A stretch of DNA of 64,000 nucleotides, taken from the NCBI GenBank assembly GCA_034189655.1, contig JAXHUE010000003.1, positions 44,132-108,131 of the forward strand. Reading direction: 5' to 3'. Below are positions 50,459-57,812 of this stretch, piece by piece. A program made the translations under genes and the position numbers. The notes under the pieces are model-generated. The model worked only from the letters and a program-made list of their open reading frames with translations, searched no databases and was not told the DNA's origin. The stretch is from JAXHUE01 sp034189655. Lineage in GTDB: Bacteria > Chloroflexota > Dehalococcoidia > E44-bin15. Positions within the stretch are counted from its first letter, which is position 1; every line of letters begins with the position of its first letter.

Positions 50459-51077
50459 GGCCGTCCTCCTCGAGAGTGGTCACCGGGCACACCCTCTCTA
50501 TCTCCTCGCGGGGCAGTGCCCCCTGGCGCAGGATGGTGGGCGTCTGCGCGGTGAGGTCGAGCACCGTGGACTCGACACCGCCGGGGCAGCGCCCGCCGTC
50601 GACGATGATGTCGATGTGCCCCCCCAGTTGCAGGTGCACGTCCCCCGCGGTGAGGGGGCTGGGGCCGCCGCTCCTGTTGGCGCTGGTGCCGGTGATGGGG
50701 TGGCCCAGGCCCTCGATCAGGGCGATGGGGGTGGGGTGCCTGGGTACCCGCACCGCTATACGGTCGCCGCCGCCGCTTAAGATGCTGGGTACAGAGGGCG
50801 CACGGTGCAGCACCAGGGTCAGGGGGCCGGGCAGGAAGCGCTCGGCGAGGAGCCACGCGATGTCGGGCACGCCCTGGGCCACGCTGGCGATCTGTGAGAT
50901 GTGCGAAAGGAGCAATGGGAGTGCCATGGTCGGTGGCCGCTCCTTGGCCCGGTACACCCTGGCGATGGCCTCCTCATTGCGGGCATCGGCCCCCAACCCG
51001 TACACAGTGTCGGTGGGAAAGGCGACGATACCCCCTCCTTTCAGGGCTTCGATGGCCTGCCGCGTCTCTACCTCCAT
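50430..51077 (-). CDS. tsaC: Threonylcarbamoyl-AMP synthase
   Basis: 215 residues of the Sua5/YciO/YrdC fold. G-G-I-V-A-F-P-T-D-T-V-Y-G-L-G and K-E-R-P near the start, then T-S-A-N-R-S-G and S-T-V-L-D. It makes the intermediate for t6A37 tRNA modification. It lacks the extra C-terminal Sua5 domain. First gene of the minus-strand run that reaches hflX. The extreme C-terminus is histidine-rich, where it overlaps rpiB. Confidence 0.92.
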   Translation of the reverse strand: MEVETRQAIEALKGGGIVAFPTDTVYGLGADARNEEAIARVYRAKERPPTMALPLLLSHISQIASVAQGVPDIAWLLAERFLPGPLTLVLHRAPSVPSILSGGGDRIAVRVPRHPTPIALIEGLGHPITGTSANRSGGPSPLTAGDVHLQLGGHIDIIVDGGRCPGGVESTVLDLTAQTPTILRQGALPREEIERVCPVTTLEEDGHGHSHRLRP

Positions 51078-51092
51078 CCTCCCTCTAGAGGC

Positions 51093-51121
51093 AGTATATC
51101 ACAGAAGCGCGCCCCACGAAA
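51093..51121 (-). promoter_or_regulatory. Possible promoter of the tsaC gene run
   Basis: Minus strand TATACT (51098-51093) is a good -10; 17 bases upstream is TTTCGT, a weak -35. Leader of about 10 nt, with GGGAGG immediately before the ATG. Confidence 0.45.
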
Positions 51122-51236
51122 GGATGGGTGGGCGAGTGCCGCTCGAGCGATGGCCGTACCGTCGTCGAAAAAAGGCCCATCTGTGCCACCACGGTGACCC
51201 TTTTCCCTGGGGGGGGCGTTGCCTGGCCATGTGTAG

Positions 51237-51242
51237 TATAAT
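51237..51242 (+). promoter_or_regulatory. -10 element of the CBS-domain gene
   Basis: A perfect TATAAT lies 38 bases before the start codon. No convincing -35 is found at the expected distance, which is G-rich, so an activator may be needed. Confidence 0.5.
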
Positions 51243-51280
51243 AGGGACACATCCACATAGATATCGTGGGAGGTTTAGCG

Positions 51281-51745
51281 ATGCGGCAGATACGTGTCGA
51301 CGAGGTGTTTGATCCCACAGAGAACCTCTGTACCATAGTGGATGAGAATGAGCCCTTCGACCGGGTGGTGGCCAGGCTCTCCGGACAGCGCCAGCTGCGC
51401 TGCGTGGTGGTGGTGGATAGCGAGTACAAGTTGCGGGGGGTTATCACCAGGCAGATAATACTGAGGTGGGCGCAGATGAAGCTGCGCGGCGGGGTTGACG
51501 AGCCTTCCTCTGACGTGATGGGGCTGGTGCGCCTGGCCTATGGCAGCAGCGCCGGCGCTGTGGCGCGGCCTACGCCGGGCATAAAGCTAAGCGATAGCAT
51601 TGAGAGGGCGATACAGGTGATGATGGACACCGACCTCATCGACATGCCGGTGGTCGATGACGACAATCACGTGCTGGGCGACCTCAGGCTCTCCGAGATC
51701 CTTTCCCAGATGATAGACATCACCGAGGGGGGGACCGAGGTGTGA
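51281..51745 (+). CDS. CBS-domain pair protein
   Basis: 154 residues with two CBS motifs: the first ends C-V-V-V-V-D-S-E-Y-K-L-R-G-V-I-T, the second ends M-P-V-V-D-D-D-N-H-V-L-G-D-L. Such pairs bind adenine nucleotides and usually sense energy state. No enzymatic domain is attached. The ATG at 51281 has GGAGG 7 bases upstream. It is a lone plus-strand gene between two minus-strand runs, ending 18 bases from a convergent hemerythrin gene. Confidence 0.85.
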   Translation: MRQIRVDEVFDPTENLCTIVDENEPFDRVVARLSGQRQLRCVVVVDSEYKLRGVITRQIILRWAQMKLRGGVDEPSSDVMGLVRLAYGSSAGAVARPTPGIKLSDSIERAIQVMMDTDLIDMPVVDDDNHVLGDLRLSEILSQMIDITEGGTEV

Positions 51746-51763
51746 GCTGGGGCCCCCTCTGCC

Positions 51764-52285
51764 CTACCCTCCCCCGCCCCCAAGCTGTTCCCTGGCCCTG
51801 GTGAGCAGCTCCTCCTCGCTGCTGGCGTGGGCCTCCAGCAGGTTGGCGGTATGGCGCATATAGGCGCGGATGCCCCAGGCCTTTGCCTGCCACACCTCCA
51901 GGCTTGTCTGCTCCGAGAGCAGCTCGGCGACGTCCTTTCTCAAGGTGGCGATGCGCTGTCGCAGCTCCTGGTGCTCGCCGAGGAGCGCCGCGAGCGCCCC
52001 GGCCATGGCCTTGTTCGCCTGCCGCTCGAAGGCGCCGAGGAGGGCCCGCTCCTCGCGCTGGAAGTGCTCCTCCAGCCCGGCCTGGAGCGTGACCAGCGAC
52101 TCCTGGAGGCGCTCCATGGCCGCTCTCTGGCCGCCCAGCCTTCCCGGCGTCATTTGCTCCCTGGCCTCGCTCAGCCACATGCTGGCACACACGTCCTCGG
52201 CGATGGTCTGCGAGTCGAGGGCGCAGTGCAGCACCGACTTGTGCTCTTCTATGGTCTTATCTACGGTAGCGATGATGTCTTCCAT
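51764..52285 (-). CDS. Hemerythrin-like (HHE) protein 1
   Basis: 173 residues, all helical. Candidate diiron ligands are in E-E-H-K, E-E-H-F-Q-R-E-E, G-E-H-Q-E-L and a late H-A-S-S-E-E-E. W-L-x(n)-P-G-R-L and L-E-E-H-F-x-x-E-E-R are shared with the second hemerythrin at 55.6-56.2 kb, so the two are paralogues. Expected to bind O2, NO or iron. The ATG at 52285 is chosen for AGAGGTG just upstream; the longer frame has no family support. Confidence 0.72.
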   Translation of the reverse strand: MEDIIATVDKTIEEHKSVLHCALDSQTIAEDVCASMWLSEAREQMTPGRLGGQRAAMERLQESLVTLQAGLEEHFQREERALLGAFERQANKAMAGALAALLGEHQELRQRIATLRKDVAELLSEQTSLEVWQAKAWGIRAYMRHTANLLEAHASSEEELLTRAREQLGGGGG

Positions 52286-52314
52286 GGTGCACCTCTTTTT
52301 TCGATGGGGCGTTT

Positions 52315-52336
52315 CGGGGGCAGGCAGCCGCCCCCG
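52315..52336. repeat. 7-bp GC hairpin upstream of hemerythrin 1
   Basis: CGGGGGC (52315-52321) and GCCCCCG (52330-52336) around an 8-base loop, about 30 bases before the hemerythrin start. A TACAAT -10 (minus strand, 52347-52342) lies just upstream of it, so the hairpin would be at the 5' end of the transcript. Confidence 0.45.
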
Positions 52337-52415
52337 ATGCCATTGTAGCGGTACGCTCGAAGTCCTCCCCGGCCAGTAGAGCGATGCGTCTTCCCCCACG
52401 CGTCATATCGTCCCC

Positions 52416-53264
52416 CTAGATGAACTCGTCGAGCAGTGCCTCGGCCGCTGTCGGGTCGAGGGCGCGCCCCACCAGGGGCCCCTTTGCCAGGGCGGGGAGC
52501 CGCTCCTCGAAGGTGGGCCGCTCCTCCAGGTAGAGCACCCCGATGGGGATGTGGTCGCCCCACTCCCAGGCCCGTGCCATGGCCGTCTCCTTGTCGCGGG
52601 GGTTGTAGTCGTCGCCCAGCGCGTAGACCCGTTGCCGGTACCAGTCGAAGGTATTCTTCGCGTTGAAGGTGGGGCAGGGCTGGAGCGTGTCGATGAGGGC
52701 GAGGCCGCGGTGCCTGATGCCCACCATGATGGTATGGGAGAGGTGGTCTATGTCCCCGGCGAAGCTGCGGGAGACGAAGGTGCCGCCGGCGGCGATGGCC
52801 AGGGCCATGGGGTTTAACGGGACGTCGGCACCCTGGGGCGTGGTCTTGGTGACGAAGCCCAGGTCGCTGGTAGGGGATGCCTGCCCCTTGGTGAGGCCGT
52901 AGACCTGGTTGTTGTGCACGATGTAGGTGATGTCGTGGTTACGGCGCAGGGCGCTCAAGAAGTGGTTCCCCCCCTCGCCGTAGCCGTCGCCGTCGCCGCC
53001 GATGGCGATGACGATGAGCTCCGGGTTGGCCACCTTGGCCCCGGCGGCCACGGGCAGGGTGCGCCCGTGGAGGCTGTTGAACACGTTGCCCCTGGTGTAG
53101 TGGGGCGTCTTCCCCGCCTGCCCGATGCCCGATACCATGAGCACGCGGTGTGGCTCTATCTCCAGGGCCACCAGCGCCCGCTTCAGCGCGGTGAGGATGC
53201 CGAAGTTGCCGCACCCCGGGCACCATGCCGTCTTGGGCCCGGCGTAGTCCTTCAAGGTCACCAT
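52416..53264 (-). CDS. korB: 2-oxoacid:ferredoxin oxidoreductase, beta subunit
   Basis: 282 residues. Thiamine diphosphate motif G-D-G-D-G-Y-G-E-G-G-N-H-F with the N-N-Q-V-Y-G-L-T segment; C-P-G-C-G-N near the N-terminus and later Cys provide one [4Fe-4S] cluster. With KorA it interconverts 2-oxoacids and acyl-CoA using ferredoxin; 2-oxoglutarate or pyruvate type cannot be settled, though Y-G-L-T-K-G-Q-x-S-P-T-S is common in 2-oxoglutarate forms. One base separates it from korA. Confidence 0.9.
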   Translation of the reverse strand: MVTLKDYAGPKTAWCPGCGNFGILTALKRALVALEIEPHRVLMVSGIGQAGKTPHYTRGNVFNSLHGRTLPVAAGAKVANPELIVIAIGGDGDGYGEGGNHFLSALRRNHDITYIVHNNQVYGLTKGQASPTSDLGFVTKTTPQGADVPLNPMALAIAAGGTFVSRSFAGDIDHLSHTIMVGIRHRGLALIDTLQPCPTFNAKNTFDWYRQRVYALGDDYNPRDKETAMARAWEWGDHIPIGVLYLEERPTFEERLPALAKGPLVGRALDPTAAEALLDEFI

Positions 53265-53265
53265 G

Positions 53266-54969
53266 TCACGCCACCCCCTCTCGTTTCAGCTCGCGCGCGA
53301 TGGAGGCCGGGGTGAAGGGGCGCCCGTCGAACTTGAGGATGCTCCCCGTGACCGCCTTGCCGGTCTCGGCGCGGATGAGTCGTGCCAGCTGTCCGCTGGC
53401 GTTGTTCTCCACCGTAAAGCACCTTCCCGTGGCCTGTAGGGCCTCGGCCACCTGGGTTGCGGGGAAGGGCCACAACTCGCTCACGTGGAGCATGGCGACA
53501 TCGAGGCCCTCGCCGCGCAGGCTGTCCACCGCCTCGCGGAGCGCGCCGCGGGTGCTGCCCCACCCGATGAGGGTGACCTCGGCCTGGGGCGGCCCGTAGC
53601 TATAGGGAGGGGCCACCTCCTGGCGCAGGCCGTCGAGCTTGCGCTGCCGCTTGAGCACCTGCTCCGTCCTGGTGGCGGCGGCCTCGGTGAGGTGTCCCCA
53701 CTCGTCGTGCTCGTCGCTGTCGGTGACCACCAGGGCTGGGCCCTGCAGTGGCAGTGCCCGCGGCGATACGCCGTCGGGGGTGACGAGGTGCCGCCTGTAG
53801 TCGCCGTCGGTCTCCGCGGCCGAGAGGAGCGCCCCGCGGTCGATGCTCACCTGGGAGAGGTCGAACCTGTCCACCGTGGTGTAGGAGCTGGCCAGGTGCT
53901 GGTCGGTGAGCAGTATCACCGGTATCTGGTACCTCTCGGCGATGTTGAATGCCTTGACGGTGAGCCAGAAGGCCTCCGCGACGTCCCCCGGAGCCAGGAC
54001 GGCGCGCTGGGCATCGTCGTGGTGGGCGTGGAGGGCGAAGAGGAGGTCGCCCTGCTCCGTCCTGGTGGGGAGCCCCACCGCCGGGCCTGGCCGCTGTGCG
54101 TCCACGATGACCAGCGGCGTCTCGGTGATGGCGGCCAGGCCCAGCCCCTCCACCATGAGGCAGAACCCGCTGCCTGATGTAGCGGTGAGGGCGCGGGCGC
54201 CGGCGAACCCGGCCCCGACGGCCATGGTGATGGCCGCGATCTCGTCCTCGGCCTGCACCACGGCCAGCCCCAGCCCCTCCGAGTGGCCTGCCAGGTACTC
54301 CATTATCGAGGTGGCGGGGGTCATGGGGTAGGCCGACATGAAGGTACAGCCGGCGGCGACCGCCCCCAGTGCGATGGCCTCGTTCCCGTTGAGCAGCAGC
54401 CTGGTGCCGTCGCCCCGCGGTGACACGTCGCGGTCCAGCCTCCGCCCCGCGCTGCGGGCGAACTCATAGCCGGCCTCGGCCGCCCGCACGTTATCCTCCG
54501 CCGACTCGCCGTGGCCGAACTGGTGGCGCACCACGTCGCTCAAGATGGCCAGGTCGAAGCCGGCGACCCCCGCGGCCACGCCCAGGGCCACCGTGTTGGC
54601 CATGCGCCTGCCCCCGGCCTGCTGCTCGGCGAGCCGCTCCAGGGGCACGGCGAAGCGGTCGCCTGTGCCCGTGGCCACGGCCTCGTCGCAGATGATGACC
54701 CCTCCCGGTGCCAGCTCCCCCCGGTGGTGCTCGATGGTGTCCTCGTTGAGCGCAAGCAGGATGTCCACCGTCTCGGATGCCGCCGACACCTCTGCGTCGG
54801 CGACGCGCACGCGGAAGAAGTTATGGCCGCCCCTCACCCTCGACTCGTAGTCCTGGTCGGCGAACACGTGGAACCCGGCGTGGGCGAAGGCGCGGGCGAG
54901 GATCATGCCCATGGTCTGTACCCCCTGGCCGGCCTCGCCCCCGACCATGATAGTGAGCCTCGTCTCCAT
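53266..54969 (-). CDS. korA: 2-oxoacid:ferredoxin oxidoreductase, fused gamma-alpha subunit
   Basis: 567 residues. The N-terminal gamma domain (about 1-185; G-G-E-A-G-Q-G-V, D-Y-E-S-R-V-R-G-G-H-N-F) is fused to the alpha domain (G-N-E-A-I-A-L-G-A, Y-P-M-T-P-A-T-S-I-M, A-L-T-A-T-S-G-S-G). This two-subunit layout lacks a separate ferredoxin-like delta subunit. The ATG at 54969 fits the family opening; upstream codons are not conserved. Oxygen-sensitive chemistry in the middle of diiron proteins. Confidence 0.9.
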   Translation of the reverse strand: METRLTIMVGGEAGQGVQTMGMILARAFAHAGFHVFADQDYESRVRGGHNFFRVRVADAEVSAASETVDILLALNEDTIEHHRGELAPGGVIICDEAVATGTGDRFAVPLERLAEQQAGGRRMANTVALGVAAGVAGFDLAILSDVVRHQFGHGESAEDNVRAAEAGYEFARSAGRRLDRDVSPRGDGTRLLLNGNEAIALGAVAAGCTFMSAYPMTPATSIMEYLAGHSEGLGLAVVQAEDEIAAITMAVGAGFAGARALTATSGSGFCLMVEGLGLAAITETPLVIVDAQRPGPAVGLPTRTEQGDLLFALHAHHDDAQRAVLAPGDVAEAFWLTVKAFNIAERYQIPVILLTDQHLASSYTTVDRFDLSQVSIDRGALLSAAETDGDYRRHLVTPDGVSPRALPLQGPALVVTDSDEHDEWGHLTEAAATRTEQVLKRQRKLDGLRQEVAPPYSYGPPQAEVTLIGWGSTRGALREAVDSLRGEGLDVAMLHVSELWPFPATQVAEALQATGRCFTVENNASGQLARLIRAETGKAVTGSILKFDGRPFTPASIARELKREGVA

Positions 54970-55086
54970 GGCTGTCCCCCTCTCGTCGGGGCGGCCCATT
55001 CTCTGTGGCCACCCCTCGCTCCCACCTGGCCGTCTCATGCGTTATGACAAGTAATGCCCCGCCTCCGATGGGGTATCGGCTATGTA

Positions 55087-55542
55087 CTAGTTCTCCGCGA
55101 GGAAGAGCTCATCGTAGAGCAGCTCCAGCCTGAGCTTGTGCGTGAGCTCCTCGTGCACCATCCGCTGGCACAGTGCCTTGGCGTCGGGGTTTCGCAGTGC
55201 GCCCATCATCCGCGAGTAGAACTCCACGCTCTCCTGCTCCCGCTTCATGGCGAAGAGGAGCGTTTCCTGGAGCCCGGCCCCTGCCAGCGAGTCGCCGCCA
55301 GCCAGGTACTCGCTGATCATGAGGTGGGGCACCCGCTCCCGGTGCCAGTCGCCCCCCTGCCAGTCCTGCTCCTTGAGACCTTTCAGCACCTCTGAGTGGT
55401 GGTGCTCCTCCGCGGCCAGCTCCTTCATCAGGGCCTTGGCCCCGGGATCGTTGGTCCTCTCCTGCCCCGCGATGTAGTAGGCCTCGGAGGCGACCTCCTT
55501 GTACATGGCGGTCTCCAGGAGCTCACCGAGCTCGTCCTGCAT
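55087..55542 (-). CDS. Ferritin-like diiron protein (rubrerythrin-type helical domain)
   Basis: 151 residues, four-helix layout. Diiron ligand motifs E-E-H-H-H in helix 2 and H-E-E-L-T-H-K in helix 4, with E-x-x-S-E-A-Y-Y in helix 1. It lacks the rubredoxin zinc/iron domain of true rubrerythrin. Probable peroxide or iron handling. It is downstream of hemerythrin 2 on the same strand, 104 bases away. Confidence 0.75.
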   Translation of the reverse strand: MQDELGELLETAMYKEVASEAYYIAGQERTNDPGAKALMKELAAEEHHHSEVLKGLKEQDWQGGDWHRERVPHLMISEYLAGGDSLAGAGLQETLLFAMKREQESVEFYSRMMGALRNPDAKALCQRMVHEELTHKLRLELLYDELFLAEN

Positions 55543-55646
55543 AGCGCACCCCCTCTGTGTACGGTATCGCTCTTCCCGGCCGCCCCTGCCGTGCCACCCG
55601 TGGTATCAACTATAGCTCCCGGGGCGTGCCCCCGATAGGACTTTCG

Positions 55647-56153
55647 TCATATCGGCCTGGCCCCACCTTCGAGGGCCCGCTCCAGCATATCGAGGAGCGC
55701 CTCCTCCCGGGCGGCGTGCTCCCCCACCAGGTGCCCGATGCCGTCCACGGCCTGCTGTATGCGGGCGTCCTGTGCCATGGCCTCTTCCCGCCCCAGCCCC
55801 TCGGTGGTCATGGACGCCGCCATTGAGATGGCCCCCCCGATCTCGGCGGCGATCTCCCGGTGCTCCATTGCCAGCGCCCGTGCCAGCAGCTCCCCCAGGA
55901 GCGGTGGCAGCACCCTCTCCTCGAACGAGAAGTGGCGCGCGAGCCCCTCTTCCAGCCCGGCCAGCGTGCGCTGCAGGGCCTTCTGCTTCTCGGCGACGAG
56001 CTCCAGCCGCCCCGGGATCCACTCCGTGTGCGCCCCCTGGAGGCTGTGCGCGGCCTCGCGGTCGCTTATGGAGTCCCCCACCAGCTTGACGTGGCCCCGC
56101 AGCACCTCGTGCTCGGCCTTCACCCTCCTTATTATGTCCAGCTCCTGTGACAT
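55647..56153 (-). CDS. Hemerythrin-like (HHE) protein 2
   Basis: 168 residues, helical. Candidate metal ligands are in K-A-E-H-E-V-L, A-R-H-F-S-F-E-E-R, A-M-E-H-R-E-I and G-E-H-A-A-R-E-E. Shares the W-x-P-G-R-L and H-F-x-x-E-E-R signatures with hemerythrin 1. The ATG at 56153 has GGGAGGG 8 bases upstream. It follows the Rieske gene by 16 bases, so the two are probably co-transcribed. Confidence 0.72.
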   Translation of the reverse strand: MSQELDIIRRVKAEHEVLRGHVKLVGDSISDREAAHSLQGAHTEWIPGRLELVAEKQKALQRTLAGLEEGLARHFSFEERVLPPLLGELLARALAMEHREIAAEIGGAISMAASMTTEGLGREEAMAQDARIQQAVDGIGHLVGEHAAREEALLDMLERALEGGARPI

Positions 56154-56169
56154 GCCCTGCACCCTCCCG

Positions 56170-56526
56170 CTACCCCTCGATAGAGATGAGGACGTCCTGG
56201 CCCTCCACCTTCACCCGGTAGGTATCCAGTGGCCGTGGCGGCATGAGGGCCCGGCCCACCGCGGCGATGACCCCGGGTGCCTTGAGCCAGCGCACCACGC
56301 GCCCGTCCTTTAAGTCGAACTGAGAGCCGTGGCGGGGGCAGGTGACCACTGTCCCCTGGAGCTGTCCCTCGGAGAGTGCCGCCCCCATGTGGGGGCAGCG
56401 GTCGGCGGCGGCCAGGTACTCGCCGCCCACCAGTGCCAGCAGCACCCGGCGCCCGTCGACGGCTATCCCCTTCATGGCCCCCTCGTCGAGCTCGCCCACC
56501 CTGGCGATGGCGATCCACTCGCTCAT
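56170..56526 (-). CDS. Rieske [2Fe-2S] ferredoxin-like protein
   Basis: 118 residues. Rieske ligands C-P-H-M-G and C-P-R-H-G-S-Q-F are intact, 16 residues apart. There is no membrane segment, so this is a soluble Rieske ferredoxin of the NirD/dioxygenase type. The ATG at 56526 has GGAGGG 6 bases upstream. It could feed electrons to the neighbouring diiron proteins (inference from position). Confidence 0.85.
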   Translation of the reverse strand: MSEWIAIARVGELDEGAMKGIAVDGRRVLLALVGGEYLAAADRCPHMGAALSEGQLQGTVVTCPRHGSQFDLKDGRVVRWLKAPGVIAAVGRALMPPRPLDTYRVKVEGQDVLISIEG

Positions 56527-56767
56527 GGCGCTCCCTCCCTGGTAGTAGCGTTCTCGCATCTCAGTCATGTGGACGTGGTGCCGGCGACGAGGGCCCGCAG
56601 GCGATGAGGCCCCCGGCGGGGGTGGAGGGTCTTGGTGTGGGATGGCGCACCCGGTTCCAGCGCCCCCACCGGCCTCGCCAGCCCCGGTTGAAAGGAAAAA
56701 AGGCGAAGCCCCGCCCCCGACTGCCGGCGGCGTAGTATGTGGGCACCGAGGTGGCCCTGGGGGAGGG

Positions 56768-57607
56768 TCAGCCCTTCTCCTCCTCCTTGAGCAGGTCGGT
56801 GAACACCTCGGCGTGGTACACCTCGTGGTCGCGAATGCGCTCCAGGAGGCGCTTTAGGCCGGCGTCGTCGATCTCCTTCGAGGCGCGGTCGTACTCGGCG
56901 GCCACCTCACGCTCGATGGCGATATCGGCGCGCAGCATATCGGCGGTCCTGGTAGAGCGGTCCACCTCCATGTGCTCGATGCGGGGGGTGCCGCCGCCGT
57001 CCACCAGCTCCTCGGAGAGCCAGCCCAGGTGCTGCATCTCGTTTATGGCCTGGTCCTGGAGCTCCTCCTTGGCCTCGTCGCTGGGGGTGAGGTACGAGTG
57101 GAGCAGGTACTGGAGGATGACCGTATACTCGTGCTCGATGCCCCAGTCGAGGACCCTGCTCACGCTGTCGGCGCGCGGGCCCCGCCGGTCGCTGGCCCCC
57201 TCGCGCTGTGCCTTTTCCACGAAGTGCTGGAAGTCGCCGTGGTGCGACCTCTCGTCGGAGAGGATGCGCTCCAGGAGGCGCTTTATGGTGGGGTCGTCGA
57301 TGGCCGCGATGTGCTCCTGGTACATGGTGATGGCGTCCACCTCCTGGAGGACGTCGTTCTCCATCCACTGGGAGACCGTGGTGCCGCCGCTGCGCATCTC
57401 GCCCCTGGTGACGCTGGGGGTGCCGCCCAGCGACACGATGGTCTCAGCCAGCCAGTCGAAGTGGCGCATCTCCTCCCGGGCGATGGCCTCTATCTCGCAG
57501 GCTAGCTCGCCCTCGCCCATGGCGTAGGCGTGGAGCAGGTACTGGATGATGGCGGCGTGCTCGCCCTCCAGGTCCTGGTTCAGCAGCTTTATGATATGCT
57601 CACTCAA
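56768..57607 (-). CDS. Double bacterioferritin-like protein (two fused ferritin domains)
   Basis: 279 residues containing two ferritin-like domains in tandem (about 1-135 and 150-279). Domain 1 has E-G-E-H-A-A, E46-x-x-H49 in E-E-M-R-H and D-E-R-S-H-H; domain 2 repeats this as E-H-E-Y-T-V, N-E-M-Q-H and D-H-E-V-Y-H-A-E-V. Both halves contain I-x-Q-Y-L-L-H-(A/S)-Y and L-K-R-L-L-E-R-I, showing an internal duplication. Likely stores or detoxifies iron. The ATG at 57607 starts directly in domain 1. Confidence 0.8.
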   Translation of the reverse strand: MSEHIIKLLNQDLEGEHAAIIQYLLHAYAMGEGELACEIEAIAREEMRHFDWLAETIVSLGGTPSVTRGEMRSGGTTVSQWMENDVLQEVDAITMYQEHIAAIDDPTIKRLLERILSDERSHHGDFQHFVEKAQREGASDRRGPRADSVSRVLDWGIEHEYTVILQYLLHSYLTPSDEAKEELQDQAINEMQHLGWLSEELVDGGGTPRIEHMEVDRSTRTADMLRADIAIEREVAAEYDRASKEIDDAGLKRLLERIRDHEVYHAEVFTDLLKEEEKG

Positions 57608-57761
57608 TTTCCCCCTCCCTGTCCGGTGAGTCCCTGTAGATATAGGTTAGCACTAAAAGCGCTGTTCGTCTACAGTATGCATGCTCGTATGTGGACACCG
57701 TGTGCAGGTGACGCCCCTGCCCTGCCCGCGGTCGGCCGGTGGGGGGCGGCCGTGCTGCCCA

Positions 57762-57789
57762 TTTACAAAGACGGGCGCTTAATGATAAG
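57762..57789 (+). promoter_or_regulatory. Probable promoter of the guaA-purine operon
   Basis: TTTACA (57762-57767), 16 bases, GATAAG (57784-57789). It lies in the 205-base divergent region between the double ferritin and guaA; the -10 is imperfect. Confidence 0.42.
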
Positions 57790-57812
57790 CTGTTGTCTGG
57801 GAGTTTCCACCT

